Source of the DNA: Cryptomeria japonica
Lineage: Eukaryota > Streptophyta > Pinopsida > Cupressales > Cupressaceae
Direction: 5' to 3'
Assembly: GCF_030272615.1 (NCBI RefSeq)
Contig: NC_081412.1
Location: 339,194,870 to 339,258,869 of the forward strand
Length of the DNA: 64,000 nt
Shown here: piece by piece, positions 47,601 to 60,937 of the stretch
How positions within the stretch are numbered: the stretch's first letter is position 1
How the letters are laid out: each line of letters opens with the position of its first letter
Notes under the pieces: generated by a model
The model's database searches: none
What the model saw: the letters and a program-made list of their open reading frames with translations, nothing else
What the model was told of the DNA's origin: nothing
Program-made: the position numbers and the translations under genes

Positions 47601-50600
47601 AACAATTATTTTGACACTCCAAAACTGGGTCTTTCGAGGCACAAGCTCCGAAATGAGCTTCTAAGAGAATGATGTGCATCAAAATTCCTTTGACGATACA
47701 GGCTCTGGATTAGGGACTTGCTTCTTTAAACCTTGTTGTGCCTCCAAACACTGATTTTTATGTTCCAAAATCAAGGCTTTCAAGGCACAAGCTCTCAAAT
47801 GAGGTTCTAAAAGCATGGTGTACATCAAAATTGTGTTTTGACACTACCGACTCTGGAATTGGGACTTGTGTCTTCAAACCCTGTTTTGTTTCCAAACACT
47901 AATTCTTATGCTCCAAAAATGAGGATTTTGAGGCACAACCTCCAAAATGAGGTTCTAAGAACACCTTGTTTGTCAAAATCATGTTTTGAAGCTATCAGCT
48001 TGAGAATCGGGACTTGTGTCTTGAAACCTTGTTGTGCCTTTAAACATTGATTTTTATGTTTTGAAACTGGAGCTTTCGAGACACATGCTTTGAAACGAGG
48101 TTCTAAGAGCACTATGTGCATCAAAATAATGTTTTGACACTACAGGCTCCGAAATAGGGACTTGCATCTTGAAAGCTTGTTCTGCCTTCAAACACCAATT
48201 TTGATGCTTCGAAACTAAAAATTTTGAGGCATAAGCTCCAAAACAAGGTTCTAAGAGCATTATGTGTGTCAAAATCAAATTTTGTTGCTACCGGCTCCAA
48301 AATCAGGATTTGCATCTTGAAACCTTGTTGTGCTTCCAAACATCAATTTTGATGCTAAAAAATTGGGGCTTTTGAGGCAGGATTTCTAAAACAGGGTTCT
48401 AAGAGCACAATGTGCATCAAAATTGAATTTTGATGCTACTCACTCTAAAATCGGGGCTTGTATCTTAAAACCTTGATGTGCCTCAAAACATTGATTTTGA
48501 CGCTCCGAAACTGGGGCTTTGGACGCACAAGCTTTGAAATGAGGTTCTAGGAGCACGATGTGCGCCAAATTCAGATTTTGATGCTATTGACTCTAGAATC
48601 AAGACTTGCATCTTGAAACCTTGTTGTGCCTCGAAACATTGATTTGGACACTCCAAAACTGGGTCTTGAAACCTTGTTCTGCCTCCAAACAATAAATTTT
48701 ATACTCCAAAAGGAGGCTTTTGAGGCACAACCTCTGAAATGAGGTTCTAAGAACACCATGTTCGTATGATTTTGATGCTATGAGTTTGAGAATCAGGACT
48801 TGTGCCTTGAAACCTTGTTGTGTCTTTAAACATTGATTTTTATGTTTTGAAACTAGAACTTTCGAGCCACACGCTCCGAAAAGAGGTTCTAAAAGCAAGA
48901 TGTGCATCAAAATCACGTTTTGACACTACAGGCTCCAGAATAGGGACTTGCATCTTGAAACCTTGTTGTGCCTCCAAACACTAATTTTTATGCTCCAAAA
49001 ATGAGTCTTTTGAGGCACAACCTCCGAAATGAGGTTCTAAGAACACCATGTTTCTCAAAATCGTGTTTTGATGCTATCATCTTGAGAATTGGGACTTGTG
49101 TCTTGAAACCTTGTTGTGTCTTTAAACGTTGATTTTGATGTTTTGAAACTGGAGTTTTCGAGCCACATGCTCTGAAATGAGGTTCTAACAACATCATGTG
49201 CATCAAAATCACATTTTCACACTACAGGCTCTGGAATAGGACTTGCATCTTGAAACCTTGTTTTGCCTGAAACATCAATTTTGATGCTCCAAAACTAGGG
49301 CTTTTGAGGCACAATTTCTAAAATAGGGTTCTAAGAGCACAATGTGCATCAAAATTGAATTTTGATGCTACAGGCTCTAGAATCGGGGCTTCCATCTTGA
49401 AACCTTGTTGTGCCTCAAAACACTGATTTTGATGCTCTGAAACTATGGCTTTTGAGGCACAAGCTTCGAAATGAGGTTCTAAGCGCACGATGTGCGCCAA
49501 AATTAAATTTTGACGCAATTGACTCTAGAATCGGGATTTGCATCTTGAAACCTTGTTGTGCCTCCAAACATTGATTTTGATGCTCCAAAACTGGGTCTTT
49601 TGAGGCACAAGATCCGAAATGAGCTTCTAAGAGAATGATGTGCGTCAAAATGGAATTTTGACGAAATGAGATTCTAAGAGAATGATGTACGTCAAAATGG
49701 AATTTTGACGGTACAGGCTCCGGAATAGGGACTTTCTTCTTGAAACCTTGTTGTGCCTCCAAACACTGATTTTGATGTTCCAAAATCAGGGCTTTCAAGG
49801 CACAAGCTCTGGAAATAGGTTCTAAGAGCACGATTTACATCAAAGTTGGGCTTTGATGCTATTGACTTTAGAATTGGGACTCGTGTCTTGAAACCTTGTT
49901 GTGCCACCAAACACTAATTTTTATTCTTCAAAAATGTGCCTTTTGAGGCACAACCTCCGAAATGAGGTTCTAAGAACAATATGTTTGTCAAAATCATATT
50001 TTGACGCTATGAGCTTCATAATCGGGACTTTTGTTTTCAAACCTTGTTGTGCCTTTAAACATTGATTTTGATATTTTGAAACTGGAGCTTTCGAGCCACA
50101 CGCTCTAAAACAAGGTTCTAACAACACCATGTGCATCAAAATCATGTTTTGACACTACAAGCTCTAGAAAGGAGACTTGTGTCTTGAAACCTTGTTGTGC
50201 CTCCAAACACCAATTTTGATGCTTCGAAATCAAAAATTTTGAGGCATAAGCTCCAAAACAAGGTTCTAAGAGCACGATGTGCGTCAAAATCAAATTTTGA
50301 TGCTACTGGCTCCAGAATCAGCACTTGCATCTTGAAACCTTGTTTTGCCTCCAAACATCAATTTTGATGCTCCAAAACTAGGGCTTTTGAGGAACAATCT
50401 CTAAAATAGGGTTCTAAGAGCACAATGTTCATCAAAATTGAATTTTGATGCTACTGGCTCTAGAATCGGGGCTACCATCTTGAAACCTTGTTGTGCCTCA
50501 AAACACTGATTTTGATGATCCGAAACTGGGGCTTTTGAGGCATAAGCTTCGAAATGAGGTTCTAAGAACACGATGTGTGCCAAAATTAGATTTTGATGCT

Positions 50601-53600
50601 ATTGACTCTAGAATCGGGACTTGCATCTTGAAACCTTGTCGTGCCTCCAAACATTGATTTTGATCCTCCAAAACTGGGTCTTTCGAGGCACAAGCTCCGA
50701 AATGAGCTTCTAAGAGAATGATGTGTGTCAAAATGGAATTTTGATGCTACAGGCTCTGGAATAGGGACTTTCTTCTTGAAACCATGTTGTGCCTCCAAAC
50801 ATTGATTTTGATGTTCCAAAATTAGGGCTTTCAAGGCACAAGCTCCGGAAAGAGGTTCTAAGAGCACGATGTACATCAAAATTGCGTTTTGACGCTACCG
50901 ACTCTGGAATTGGGACTTGTTTCTTGAAACCTTTTTGTGCCTCCAAACACTAATTTTTATGCTCCAAAAATGAGGCTTATGAGGCAAAACCTCATAAATG
51001 GGGTTCTAAGTACACTATGTCAAAATCGTGTTTTGATGCTATCAACTTGAGATTTGGGACTTGTGTCTTTAAACCTTGTTATGCCTTTAAACATTGATTT
51101 TGATGTTTTGAAACTGGAGCTTTTAAGCCACACGCTTTGAAACGAGGTTCTAACAGCATGATGTGCATCAAAATAGCATTTTGACACTACAGGCTTGCAT
51201 CTTGAAATCTTGTTGTGCCTCTAGACACCAATTTTGATGCTTCAAAACTAAAGATTTTGAGGCATAAGCTCCAAAACAAGGTTCTAAGAGCACGATGTAA
51301 ATCAAATCAAATTCTGACGCTACCGGTTCTAGAATCAAGACTTGCATCTTGAAACCTTGTTGTGCCTCCAAACATTGACATTGATGCTCCAAAACTGGGG
51401 CTTTTGAGGCACAATTTCTAAAACAGGGTTCTAAGAGCACAATGTGCATCAAACTTTAATTTTGATGCTTCTAACTCTAGAATCCGGGCTTGCATCTTCA
51501 AACCTTTTTGTGCCTCAAAATAATGATTTGGATGCTCTGAAACTAGGGCTTTTGAGGCACAATCTTCGAAATTAGGTTCTAAGAGCACGATGTGCGTATT
51601 GACTCTAGAATTAGGCCTTGCATCTTGAAACATTGTTGTGCCTGCAAACATTGATTTTGATGCTCCAAAACTAGGTCTTTCGAGGCAAAAGCTCCAAAAT
51701 TAGCTTCTAAAAGAATGATGTGTGTCAAAACGGAAGTTTAACACTACAGGCTCCGGAATAGGGATTTGCTTCTTGAAACCTTGTTGTGCCTCCAAACACT
51801 GACTTAAATGTTCTAAAATCAGGGCTTTCAAGGCACAAGCTCCAAAATGAGGTTCTAAGAGCACGATGTTTATAAAAATTGCGTTTTGATGCTACTGACT
51901 CTGGAATTGGGACTTGTGTCTTGAAACCTTGTTGTGCCTCCAAACACTAAGTTTTATGCTCCAAAAACAAGGCTTTTCAGGGAGAACCTCCGAAATGAGG
52001 TTCTAAGAACACCATGTTTGTCAAAATTGTGTTTTGATGCTATCAGCTTGAGAATTGGAACTTGTGTCTTGAAACCTTGTGTCTTTAAACATTGATTTTG
52101 ATGTTTTGAAACTGGAGTATTCGAGCCACACGCTCCGAAACGAGGTTCTAAGAGCACGATGTGCATCAAAATCATGTTTTGACACTACAGGCTCTAGAAT
52201 AGGGACTTGCATCTTGAAAGCTTGTTGTGCCTTCAAACACCAATTTTGATGCTTCAAAACCAAAGATTCTAACGCATAAGCTCCAAAACAAGGTTCTAAG
52301 AGCACGATGTGCATCAAAATCAAATTTTGACGCTACCGGCTTCAGAATCAGGACTTGCATCTTGAAACCTTGTTGTGCCTCCAAACATCGATTTTGATGC
52401 TCCAAAACTGGGGCTTTTGAGGTACAATTTCTAAAATAGGGTTCTAAGAGCACAATGTGCATCAAACTTGAATTTTGATGCTACTGGCTCTAGAATCGGG
52501 GCTTGTATCTTGAAACCTTGTTGGGCCACAAAACACTCATTTTGATGCTCCAAAACTGGGGCTGTCGAGGCACAAGCTTCGAAATAAGGTTCTAAGAGAA
52601 CGATGTGTGACAAAATCAGATTTTGACGCTATTGACTCTAGAATCGGGACTTGCATCTTGAAACCTTGTTGTGCCTCCAAACGTTAATTTTGATGCTCCA
52701 AAACTGGGTCTTTCGAGGCACAAGCTCTGAAATGAGCTTCTCAAAGAATGATGTGCGTCAAAATACTAGCTCTGGAATAGGGACTTGTTTCTTGAAACCT
52801 TGTTGTGCCTCAAAACATTGATTTTAATGTGCCAAAATCAAGGCTTTCAAGGCACAATCTCCGAAATCAGGTTCTAAGAGCATGATGTACATCAAAATTG
52901 CATTTTCACTCTACCCACTCTGGAATTGGGACTTGTGTCTTGAAACGTTGTTCTGCCTCCAAACACTTATTTTTATGCTCCAAAAATGAGGCTTTTGAGT
53001 CACAACCTCCGAAATGAGGTTCTAAGAACACCATGTTTGTCAAAATCATGTTTTGATGTTATCAGCTTTAGAATTGGAACTTGTGTCTTGAAAACTTGTT
53101 GTGCCTTTTAACATTGATTTGGATGTTTTGAAACTGGAGCTTTCGAGCCACGTGCTTCGTAACGAGGTTCTAAGAGCACAATGTGCATCAAAATTACATT
53201 TTGACACTATAGGCTCAGCAATAGGGACTTGCATCTTGAAAGCTTGTTGTGCCTCCAGACACCAATTTTGATGCTTTGAAATCGACGATTTTGAGGCATA
53301 AGCTCCGAAACAAGGTTCTAAGAGCACGATCTACATCAAAATCAAATTTTGATACTACCGGCTCCAGAATCAAGACTTGCATCTTGAAACCTTGTTGTGC
53401 CTCCAAACATCGATTTTGATGCTCCAAAACTGGGGCTTTTCAGGCATAGTTTTTAAAACAGGGTTCTAAGAGCACAATGTGCATCAAAATTAAATTTTGA
53501 TGCTACTGGCTCTAGAATCGGGGCTTGCATCTTGAAAGCTTGTTGTGCCTCAAAACACTGATTTTGATGCTCTGAATCTGGAGCTTTTGAGGCACAAGCT

Positions 53601-56600
53601 TCAAAATGAGGTTTTAAGAGCACAATGTGTGCCAAAATCAAATTTTGATGCTATTGACTATAGAATCGAGACTTGCATCATTGAAAAACCTGTTGTGCCT
53701 CAAAATCAAGGCTTTCAGGGAACAAGCTCCGAATGAGGTTCTAAGAGCATGATGTACATTAAAATTGGGACTTTCATCTTGAAACCTTGTTGTGCCCCCA
53801 AACACTAATTTTTATGCTCCAAAAAGGGAGGCTTTTGAGGCACAACCTACGAAATGCGGTTCTAAGAAAACCATGTTTGTCAAAATCGTGTTTTGACGCT
53901 ATCAGCTTGAGAATTGGGACTTGTGTCTTGAAACCTTTTTATGCCTTTAAACATTGATTTTGATGTTTTGAAACTGGAGCTTTCGAGCCACACGCTGCAA
54001 AACGAGGTTCTAAGAGCATGATGTGCATCAAAATCGTGTTTTGACACTACAGGCTCTGGAATAGGGACTTGCATCTTGAAAGCTTGTTGTACCTCCAAAC
54101 ACCAATTTTGATGCTTCGAAACCGAAGATTTTGAGGCATAAGCTCCAAAAAAAGGTTTTAAGAGAACGATGCGTGTCAAAATCAAATTTTGACGCTACCG
54201 GCTCCAGAATCAGGACTTGCATTTTGAAACCTTGTTGTGCCACCAAACATCGATTTTGATGCTCTAAAACTGGGGCTTTTGAGGCACAATTTCTAAAATA
54301 GGGTTCTAAGAGAACAATGTGCATCAAAATTCAATTTTGATGCTACTGGCTCTAGAATCGGGGCTTGCATCTTGAAACCTTGTTGTGCCTCAAAACACTG
54401 ATTTTGATGCTCTGAAACTGGGGCTTTCGAGGCACAAGCTTCGAAATAAGGTTCTAAGAGCACGATGTGCGCCAAAATCAGATTTTGATGCTATTGACTC
54501 TAGAATCGAGACTTGCATCATTGAAACCTTGTTGTGCCTCAAAATTAGGGCTTTCAAGGAACAAGCTCCGAATGAGGTTCTAAGAGCATGATGTACATTA
54601 AAATTGTGTTTTGACGCCACCGACTCTAAAATTGGGACTTGTGTCTTGAAACCTTGTTGTGCCCCCAAACACTAATTTTTATGCTCCAAAAAAGGAGGCT
54701 TTTGAGGCACAACCTACGAAATGGGGTTCTAAGAACACCATGTTTGTCAAAATCATTTTTTGACGCTATCAGCTTGAGATTCGAGATTTGTGTCGTGAAA
54801 CCTTATTGTGTTATAAAATTTATTTTGATGTTTTGAAACTAGAGCTTTTGAGTCACACGCTCTGAAATGAGGTTCTAAGAGCACGATGTGCATCAAAATC
54901 ACATTTTGACACTACAGGCTCTGGAATAGGGACTTGCGTCTTGAAAGCTTGTTGTGCCTCCAAACACCAATTTTAATGCTTCGAAACTGAAGATTTTGAG
55001 GCATAAGCTCCAGAACAAGGTTCTATGAGCACGATGTGTGTCAAAATCAAATTTTGACGCTACCGGCTCCAGAATTAGGACTTGCATCAAATAGGGTTCT
55101 AAGAGCACAATGTGCATCAAACTTGAATTTTGATGCTACTGGCTCTAGAATCGGGGCTTGCATCTTGAAACCTTGTTGTGCCTCAAAACACTGATTTTGA
55201 TGCTTCGAAATGAGGTTCTAAGAGCACGATGTGCGCCAAAATCAGATTTTGACGCTACAGGCTCTGGAATAGGTACTTGCTTCTTGAAACCTTGTTGTGC
55301 CTCCAAACATTGATTTTAATGTTCCAAAATCAGGGCTTTCAAGGCACAATCTCCGAAATGAGGTTCTAAGAGCACGATGTACATCAAAATTGCGTTTTGA
55401 CGCTACCAACTATGGAATTGGGACTTGTGTCTTGAAACCTTGTTGTGCCTCCACACACTAAATTTTACGCTCCAAAAATGAGGCTTTTGAGGAACAACCT
55501 CCAAAATGAGGTTCTATGAGAATCTTGACTTGTGTCTTGAAAACTTATTGTGCCTTTAAACATTGATTTTGATGTTTTGAAATCGGAGCTTTCGAGCGAC
55601 ACACTACAAGATGAGGTTCTAAGAGCATGATGTGCATCAAAATCACGTTTTGACACTACAAGCTCCGGAATAGGGATTTGCATCTTGAAAGCTTCTTGTG
55701 CCTCCAAACATTGTTGTGCCACCAAACATCGATTTTGATGCACCAAAACTAGGGATTTTGAGGCACAATTTCTAAAATATGGTTCTAAGAGCACAATATA
55801 CTTCAAAATTGAATTTTGATGCTACTGGCTTTAGAATCGGGGCTTGCATCTTGAAACTTTGTTGTGACTCAAAACACCGATTTTGATGCTCTAAAACCGG
55901 GGCTTTCGAGGCACAAGCTTCAAAATAAGGTTCTAAGAGTATGATGTTTGCCAAAATTAGATTTTGACGCTATTGACTCTAGATTCGGGACTTGCATCTT
56001 GAAACCTTGTTGTGCCTCCAAACATCGATTTTGATGCTCCAAAACTGGGGCTTTTGAGGCACAATTTCTAAAATAGGGTTCGAAGAGCACAATGTGCATC
56101 AAAATTGAATTTTGATGCTACTGGCTCTAGAATCAGGGCTTGCATCTTGAAACCTTGTTGTGCCTCAAAGCACTGATTTTGATGCTCTGAAATTGGGGCT
56201 TTTGAGGCACAAGCTACAAAATGAGGTTCTAAGAGCATGATGTATGCCAAAATCAGATTTTGATGCTATTGACTCTAGAATCCAACCTTGCATCTTGAAA
56301 CCTTGTTGTGCCTCCAAACATTGATTTTAATGTTCCAAAATTAGGGCATTCAAGGCACAATCTCTAAAATGAGGTTCTAAGAGCACGATGTACATCAAAA
56401 TTGCATTTTGACGCTACCTATTCTGGAATTGGGACTTGTGTCTTGAAGCCTTGTTGTGCCTCCACACACTAAATTTTATGCTCCAAAAATGAGGCTTTGG
56501 AGGCACAACCTCCGAATTGAGGTTCTAAGAACACCATGTTTGTCAAAATTGTGTTTTGATGCTATCAGCTTGAGAATTGGGCCTTGTGTCTTGAAACCTT

Positions 56601-59600
56601 ATTGTGCCTTTAAACATTGAAACTTGAGCTTTTGAGCCACACACTCCGAAACAAGGTTCTAAGAGCACAATGTGCATCAAAATCACGTTTTGACACTACA
56701 GGCTCCGGAATAGGGCTTTCAAAGCACAAGCTCCGAAATGAGGTTCTAAGAGCACGATGTACATCAAAATTGCATTTTGACGCTACCGACTCTACAAATG
56801 GGACTTATGTCTTGAAACCTTGTTGTGCCTCCAAACACTATTTTTTATACTCCAAAAACGAGCCTTTTGACGCACAACCTCTGAAATGAAGTTCTAAGAA
56901 CACCACGTTTGTCGAAATCGTGTTTTGACGCTATCAGCATGAGAATGAGGACTTGTGTGTTGAAACCTTGTAATGCCTCCAAACACTACAATGTGCTATA
57001 AAATCGCATTTTGACACTACCGGCTCTGAAATCGGGACTTGCATCTTGAAACCTTGTTGTGCCTCCAAACACCAATTTTGATGTTCCGAAACTAGGGTGT
57101 TCGAGGTGCAAGCTTCGAAACAAGGTTCTAAGAGAACTATGTGCATAAAAATTGAATTTTGATGATACCAGCATGAGAATTGGGACTTGCATCTTGAAAC
57201 CTTGTTGTGCCTCCAAACAATGATTTTGATGTTTCAAAATTAGAGCTTTCAAGGCACAACCTTCGAAATGAGGTTCTAAGAGCACAATGTAGATCAAAAT
57301 TGCATCTTGAAAGCTTTTTGTCCCTCCAAACACCAATTTTGATGCTTCAAATCCGAAGATTTTTAGGCATAAGCTCCAAAACAAGGTTCTAAGAGCACGA
57401 TGTGTGTCAAAATCAAATTTTGATGCTACCGGCTCCAAAATCAAGACTTGCATCTTGAAACCTTGTTGTGCCTACAAACATTAATTTTGATGCTCCAAAA
57501 ATAGGGCTTTTAAGGTACAATTTCTAAAATAGGGTTCTAAGACCACAATTTACATCAAAATTGAATTTTGATGCTACTGGCTCTAGCATCGCGGCTTGCA
57601 TATTGAAACCTTGTTGTGCCTCAAAATACTAATTTTGATGCTCCAAAGTCAGGGTTTTCAAGGCACAAGCTTCAAAATGAGGATCTAAGAGCACGATGTG
57701 CGCCAAAACCACATTTTAAAGCATTGATTATGATGTTCCAAAATAAGGGCTTTCAAGGCACAAGCTCCGAAATGAGGTTTTAAGAGCACGATGTATATCA
57801 AAATTGCATTTTGACACTACCGCCTCTAGAATTGGGACTTGCATCTTGATACTACTGACTCTAGAATCGGGGCTTGCATCTTGAAACCTTGTTGTGCCTC
57901 AAAACACTGATTTTGATGCTCCAAAATCGAGGGTTTTTAAGCACAAGCTTCGAAATGAGGTCCTAAAAGCATGTGCGCCAAAATCAGATTTTGATGCTAT
58001 TGACTCTAGAATTAGGACTTGCATCTTGAAACCTTGTTGTGCCTCCAAACATTGATTTTGACTCTAAAAAACTGGGTCTTTCGAGGAGCAAGCTCTGAAA
58101 TGAGCTTCTAAGAGAATGATGTGCGTCAAAATGGAATTTTGATGCTACAGGCTCTAGAATAGGGACTTGCTTCTTTAAACGCTGTTGTGCCTCCAAACAC
58201 TGATTTTGATGTTCCAAAATCAGGGCTTTCAAGGCACAAGCTCCGAAATGAGGTTCTAAGAGCACAATGTACATCAAAATTGCAATTTGACGCTACCAAC
58301 TCCGAAATAGGGAAATGCGTCTTGAAAGCTTGTTCCACCTCCAAACACCAATTTTGATGCTTCAAAACCGAAGATTTTGAAGCATATGCTCCAAAACAAG
58401 GTTCTAAGAGCATGATGTGCATCAAAATCAAATTTCGACGCTACCGGCTCCAGAATCAGGACTTGCATCTTGAAACCTTGTTGTGCCTCTAAACATCGAA
58501 TTTGATGCTCCAAAACTAGGGCTTTTGAGGCACAATTTCTAATACAGAGTTCTAAGAGCACAATTTGCATCAAAATTCAATTTTGATGCTACTGGCTCTA
58601 GAATCGGGACTTGCATCTTGAAACATTGTTGTGCCTCGAAACATTGATTTTGAGGCTCCAAAACTGGTTCTTTCGAGGCACAAGCTCCGAAATGAGCTTC
58701 TAAGAGAATGATGTGCGTGAAAATGAAATTTTGATGTTACAGGGCTCTTGAGTAGGTACTTGCTTCTTGAAACCTTGTTGTGCCTCCAAACACTGATTTT
58801 GATGTTCCAAAATCAGGGCTCTCAAGGCACAAGCTCCAAAATGAGGTTCTAAGAGCATGATGTACATCAAAATTGTGTTTTGACACTACCAAGTCCGGAA
58901 TAGGGACTTGCGTCTTGAAAGTTTGTTCTGCCTCCAAACACCAATTTTGATGCTTCAAAACCAAAGATTTTGAAGCATAAGCTCCAAAACAAGGAACTAA
59001 GAGCACGATGTGCATCAAAATCAAATTTTGACGCTACCGGCTCTAGAATCAGGACTTGCATCATGAAACCTTGTTGCGCCTCCAAACATCGATTTTGATG
59101 CTCCAAAACTAGGGCTTTTGCGGCACAATTTCTAAAACAGAGTTCTAAGAGCACAATTTGCATCAAAATTCAATTTTGATGCTACTGGCTCTAGAATCGG
59201 GGCTTCCGTCTTGGAACAATGTGCACCAAAATCAGATTTTGATGCTATTGACTCTAGAATAGGGACTTGCATCTTGAAATATGGTTGTGCCTCGAAACAT
59301 TGATTTTGAGGCTCCAAAACTGGGTCTTTCGAGGCACAAGCTCCGAAATGAGCTTCCAAGAGAATGATGTGCTTCAAAATAGAATTTTGACGCTACAGGC
59401 TCTGGAGTAGGGACTTTCTTCTTGAAACGTTGTTGTGCCTCCAAACACTGACTTTGATGTTCCAAAATCAGAGCTTTCAAGGCAGAAGCTCCGTAATGAG
59501 GTTCTAAGAGCACGATGTACATCAAAATTGCATTTTGACAGTACCAACTCTAGAATTGGTGCTTGTGTCTTGAAACCTTGTTGTGCCTCCAAACACTATT

Positions 59601-60178
59601 TTTTATGCTCCAAAAATAAGGCTTTTGAGGCACAACCTCCGAAATGAGGTTCTAAGAACACCATGTTTGTCAAAATCATGTTTTGACGCTATCAGCTTGA
59701 GAATTGGGACTTGTATCTTGAAACCTTATTGTGCCTTTAAACATTGATTTTGATGTTTTGAAACTTGAGCTTTCAAGCCACACACTCCGAAACGAGGTTC
59801 TAACAGCACGATGTGCATCAAAATCACGTTTTGACACTACAGGCTCCAGAATAGGGACTTGCGTCTTGAAAGCTTTTTGTGCCCCAGAATAACGACTTGC
59901 ATCTTGAAACCTTGTTGTGCCTCCAAACATCGATTTTGTTGCTCCAAAACTTGGGCTTTTGAGGCACAATTTCTAAAACAGGGTTCTAAGACCATAATGT
60001 GCATCAAAATTTAATTTTGATGCTAATAGCTCGATAATCGGGGCATGCATCTTGAAACCTTGTTGTGCCTCCAAAGACTAATTTTTATGTTCCAAAAATG
60101 AGGCTTTTGAGGCACAACCTCCGAAATGATGTTCTAAGAACACCATGTTTGTCATAATAGTGTTTTGATGCTATCATC
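32662..60178. repeat. 148-bp satellite array with 1036-bp higher-order repeat, block C
   Basis: 27.5 kb of the satellite, about 185 monomers. Homologous anchor positions at 46550, 46698, 46846, 46994, 47142, 47290, 47438 and 47586 are each exactly 148 bp apart. Seven monomer types follow in constant order, told apart by words such as GAATAGGGACTTGCTTC, CACTAATTTTTATG, GCCTTTAAACATTG, CTTGAAAGCTTG with CACCAATTTT, CATCGATTTTGATG, and CTCAAAACACTG. The order repeats at about 1036 bp (for example 46862 to 47897, 49912 to 50948). Some repeats have lost or gained monomers. There are no genes; open minus-strand frames of 60-155 codons are repeat by-products. Confidence 0.96.
46551..47586. repeat. 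Representative complete 7-monomer higher-order repeat
   Basis: One clean unit of 7 x 148 bp, measured from anchor to anchor. Within each monomer there are two related half-units: CAAACATTGATTTTGATGCTCC and TCAAAATTGAATTTTGATGCTAC-like segments about 81 and 67 bp apart, so the monomer probably arose from a shorter ancestral repeat. Confidence 0.9.
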
Positions 60179-60937
60179 TGTTGGCAAATGCACACTCCAA
60201 TGAGAAAGTGTAGGTGATTGAAGGTATTGTCATTGATGGGAACCTTACAATCATGTGATACCGGCAGACTCTACACTGGCATACAGATCACAGACACTGA
60301 AAAAGAAGATTGTCGACACCATGGCCGATAGGAATTTTGTGTATATATATTTTGTAATTAATTGTAAAATCTTTTTGTGAGCTGACTTGGTGGATTGTAA
60401 TATGACTCATATATGTATGAGATCATTGTAGATCATTTAGAATGCGAAGTATGGAAAGATAATAGCAGACCTAATATGTGAATTATTGGATAAGGGTTTA
60501 TGTATGTAGTAGAGCTTAAACCGGTACTGAATCTGGCATAGTAAATGCTAATCTGAAGCAATACAAGACATTGGATTTGTATAATCCATTTTTGTAAGTC
60601 AGTGTGACTTCTTTGTAATTGAGCAATGAGCTCTGGGCACTTGGCCTTCTCGCATGTGCAGGCCCCTATTGTAAGCAGTAATATTCTCTTATTGGCTAGT
60701 AAGTGAATATTGTGGGTCACAAATCCTACCGAGGTTTTTCCCACACTAGGTTTCCTCATTAAAATATTGTGTTATGGCGTGTTTCTTATGTTGTGGTTAT
60801 TATTCTTCTTTACTGCATTATTTCTGGTTTACCGGTACACAGTTTTGATATGCTTTTCATGTTATAAGTTAAGAAAATTATTATACCGGTCAGATACTGA
60901 TTCATCCCCCCTCTCAGTATCTTTGGGAATGCTAACA
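60179..60937 (+). mobile_element. Solo LTR, copia-type
   Basis: A 759-bp non-satellite insert with TGTTGGC...GCTAACA ends and no internal region. Near its 3' end, GATACTGATTCATCCCCCCT and CTCAGTATC (60894-60921) resemble the reverse complement of the G-rich segment in the copia LTR at 5478-5510, so it belongs to a related copia family in opposite orientation. Flanking 5-mers are TCATC (left) and TCAGC (right), an imperfect target duplication. Solo LTRs form by recombination between the two LTRs of one element. Open frames inside it show no recognisable protein. Confidence 0.85.

Noticed and set aside
32671-60160. Many minus-strand open frames of 60-155 codons with recurring peptides such as VLLEPHFGACASKAP and LEAQQGFKMQVPILE
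   Set aside because: They follow the satellite period. The monomer has no stops in two minus frames and its length is 1 mod 3, so frames pass from one reading of the repeat to the other. There is no codon-level conservation, no start context and no known domain. The same holds for blocks A, B and D.
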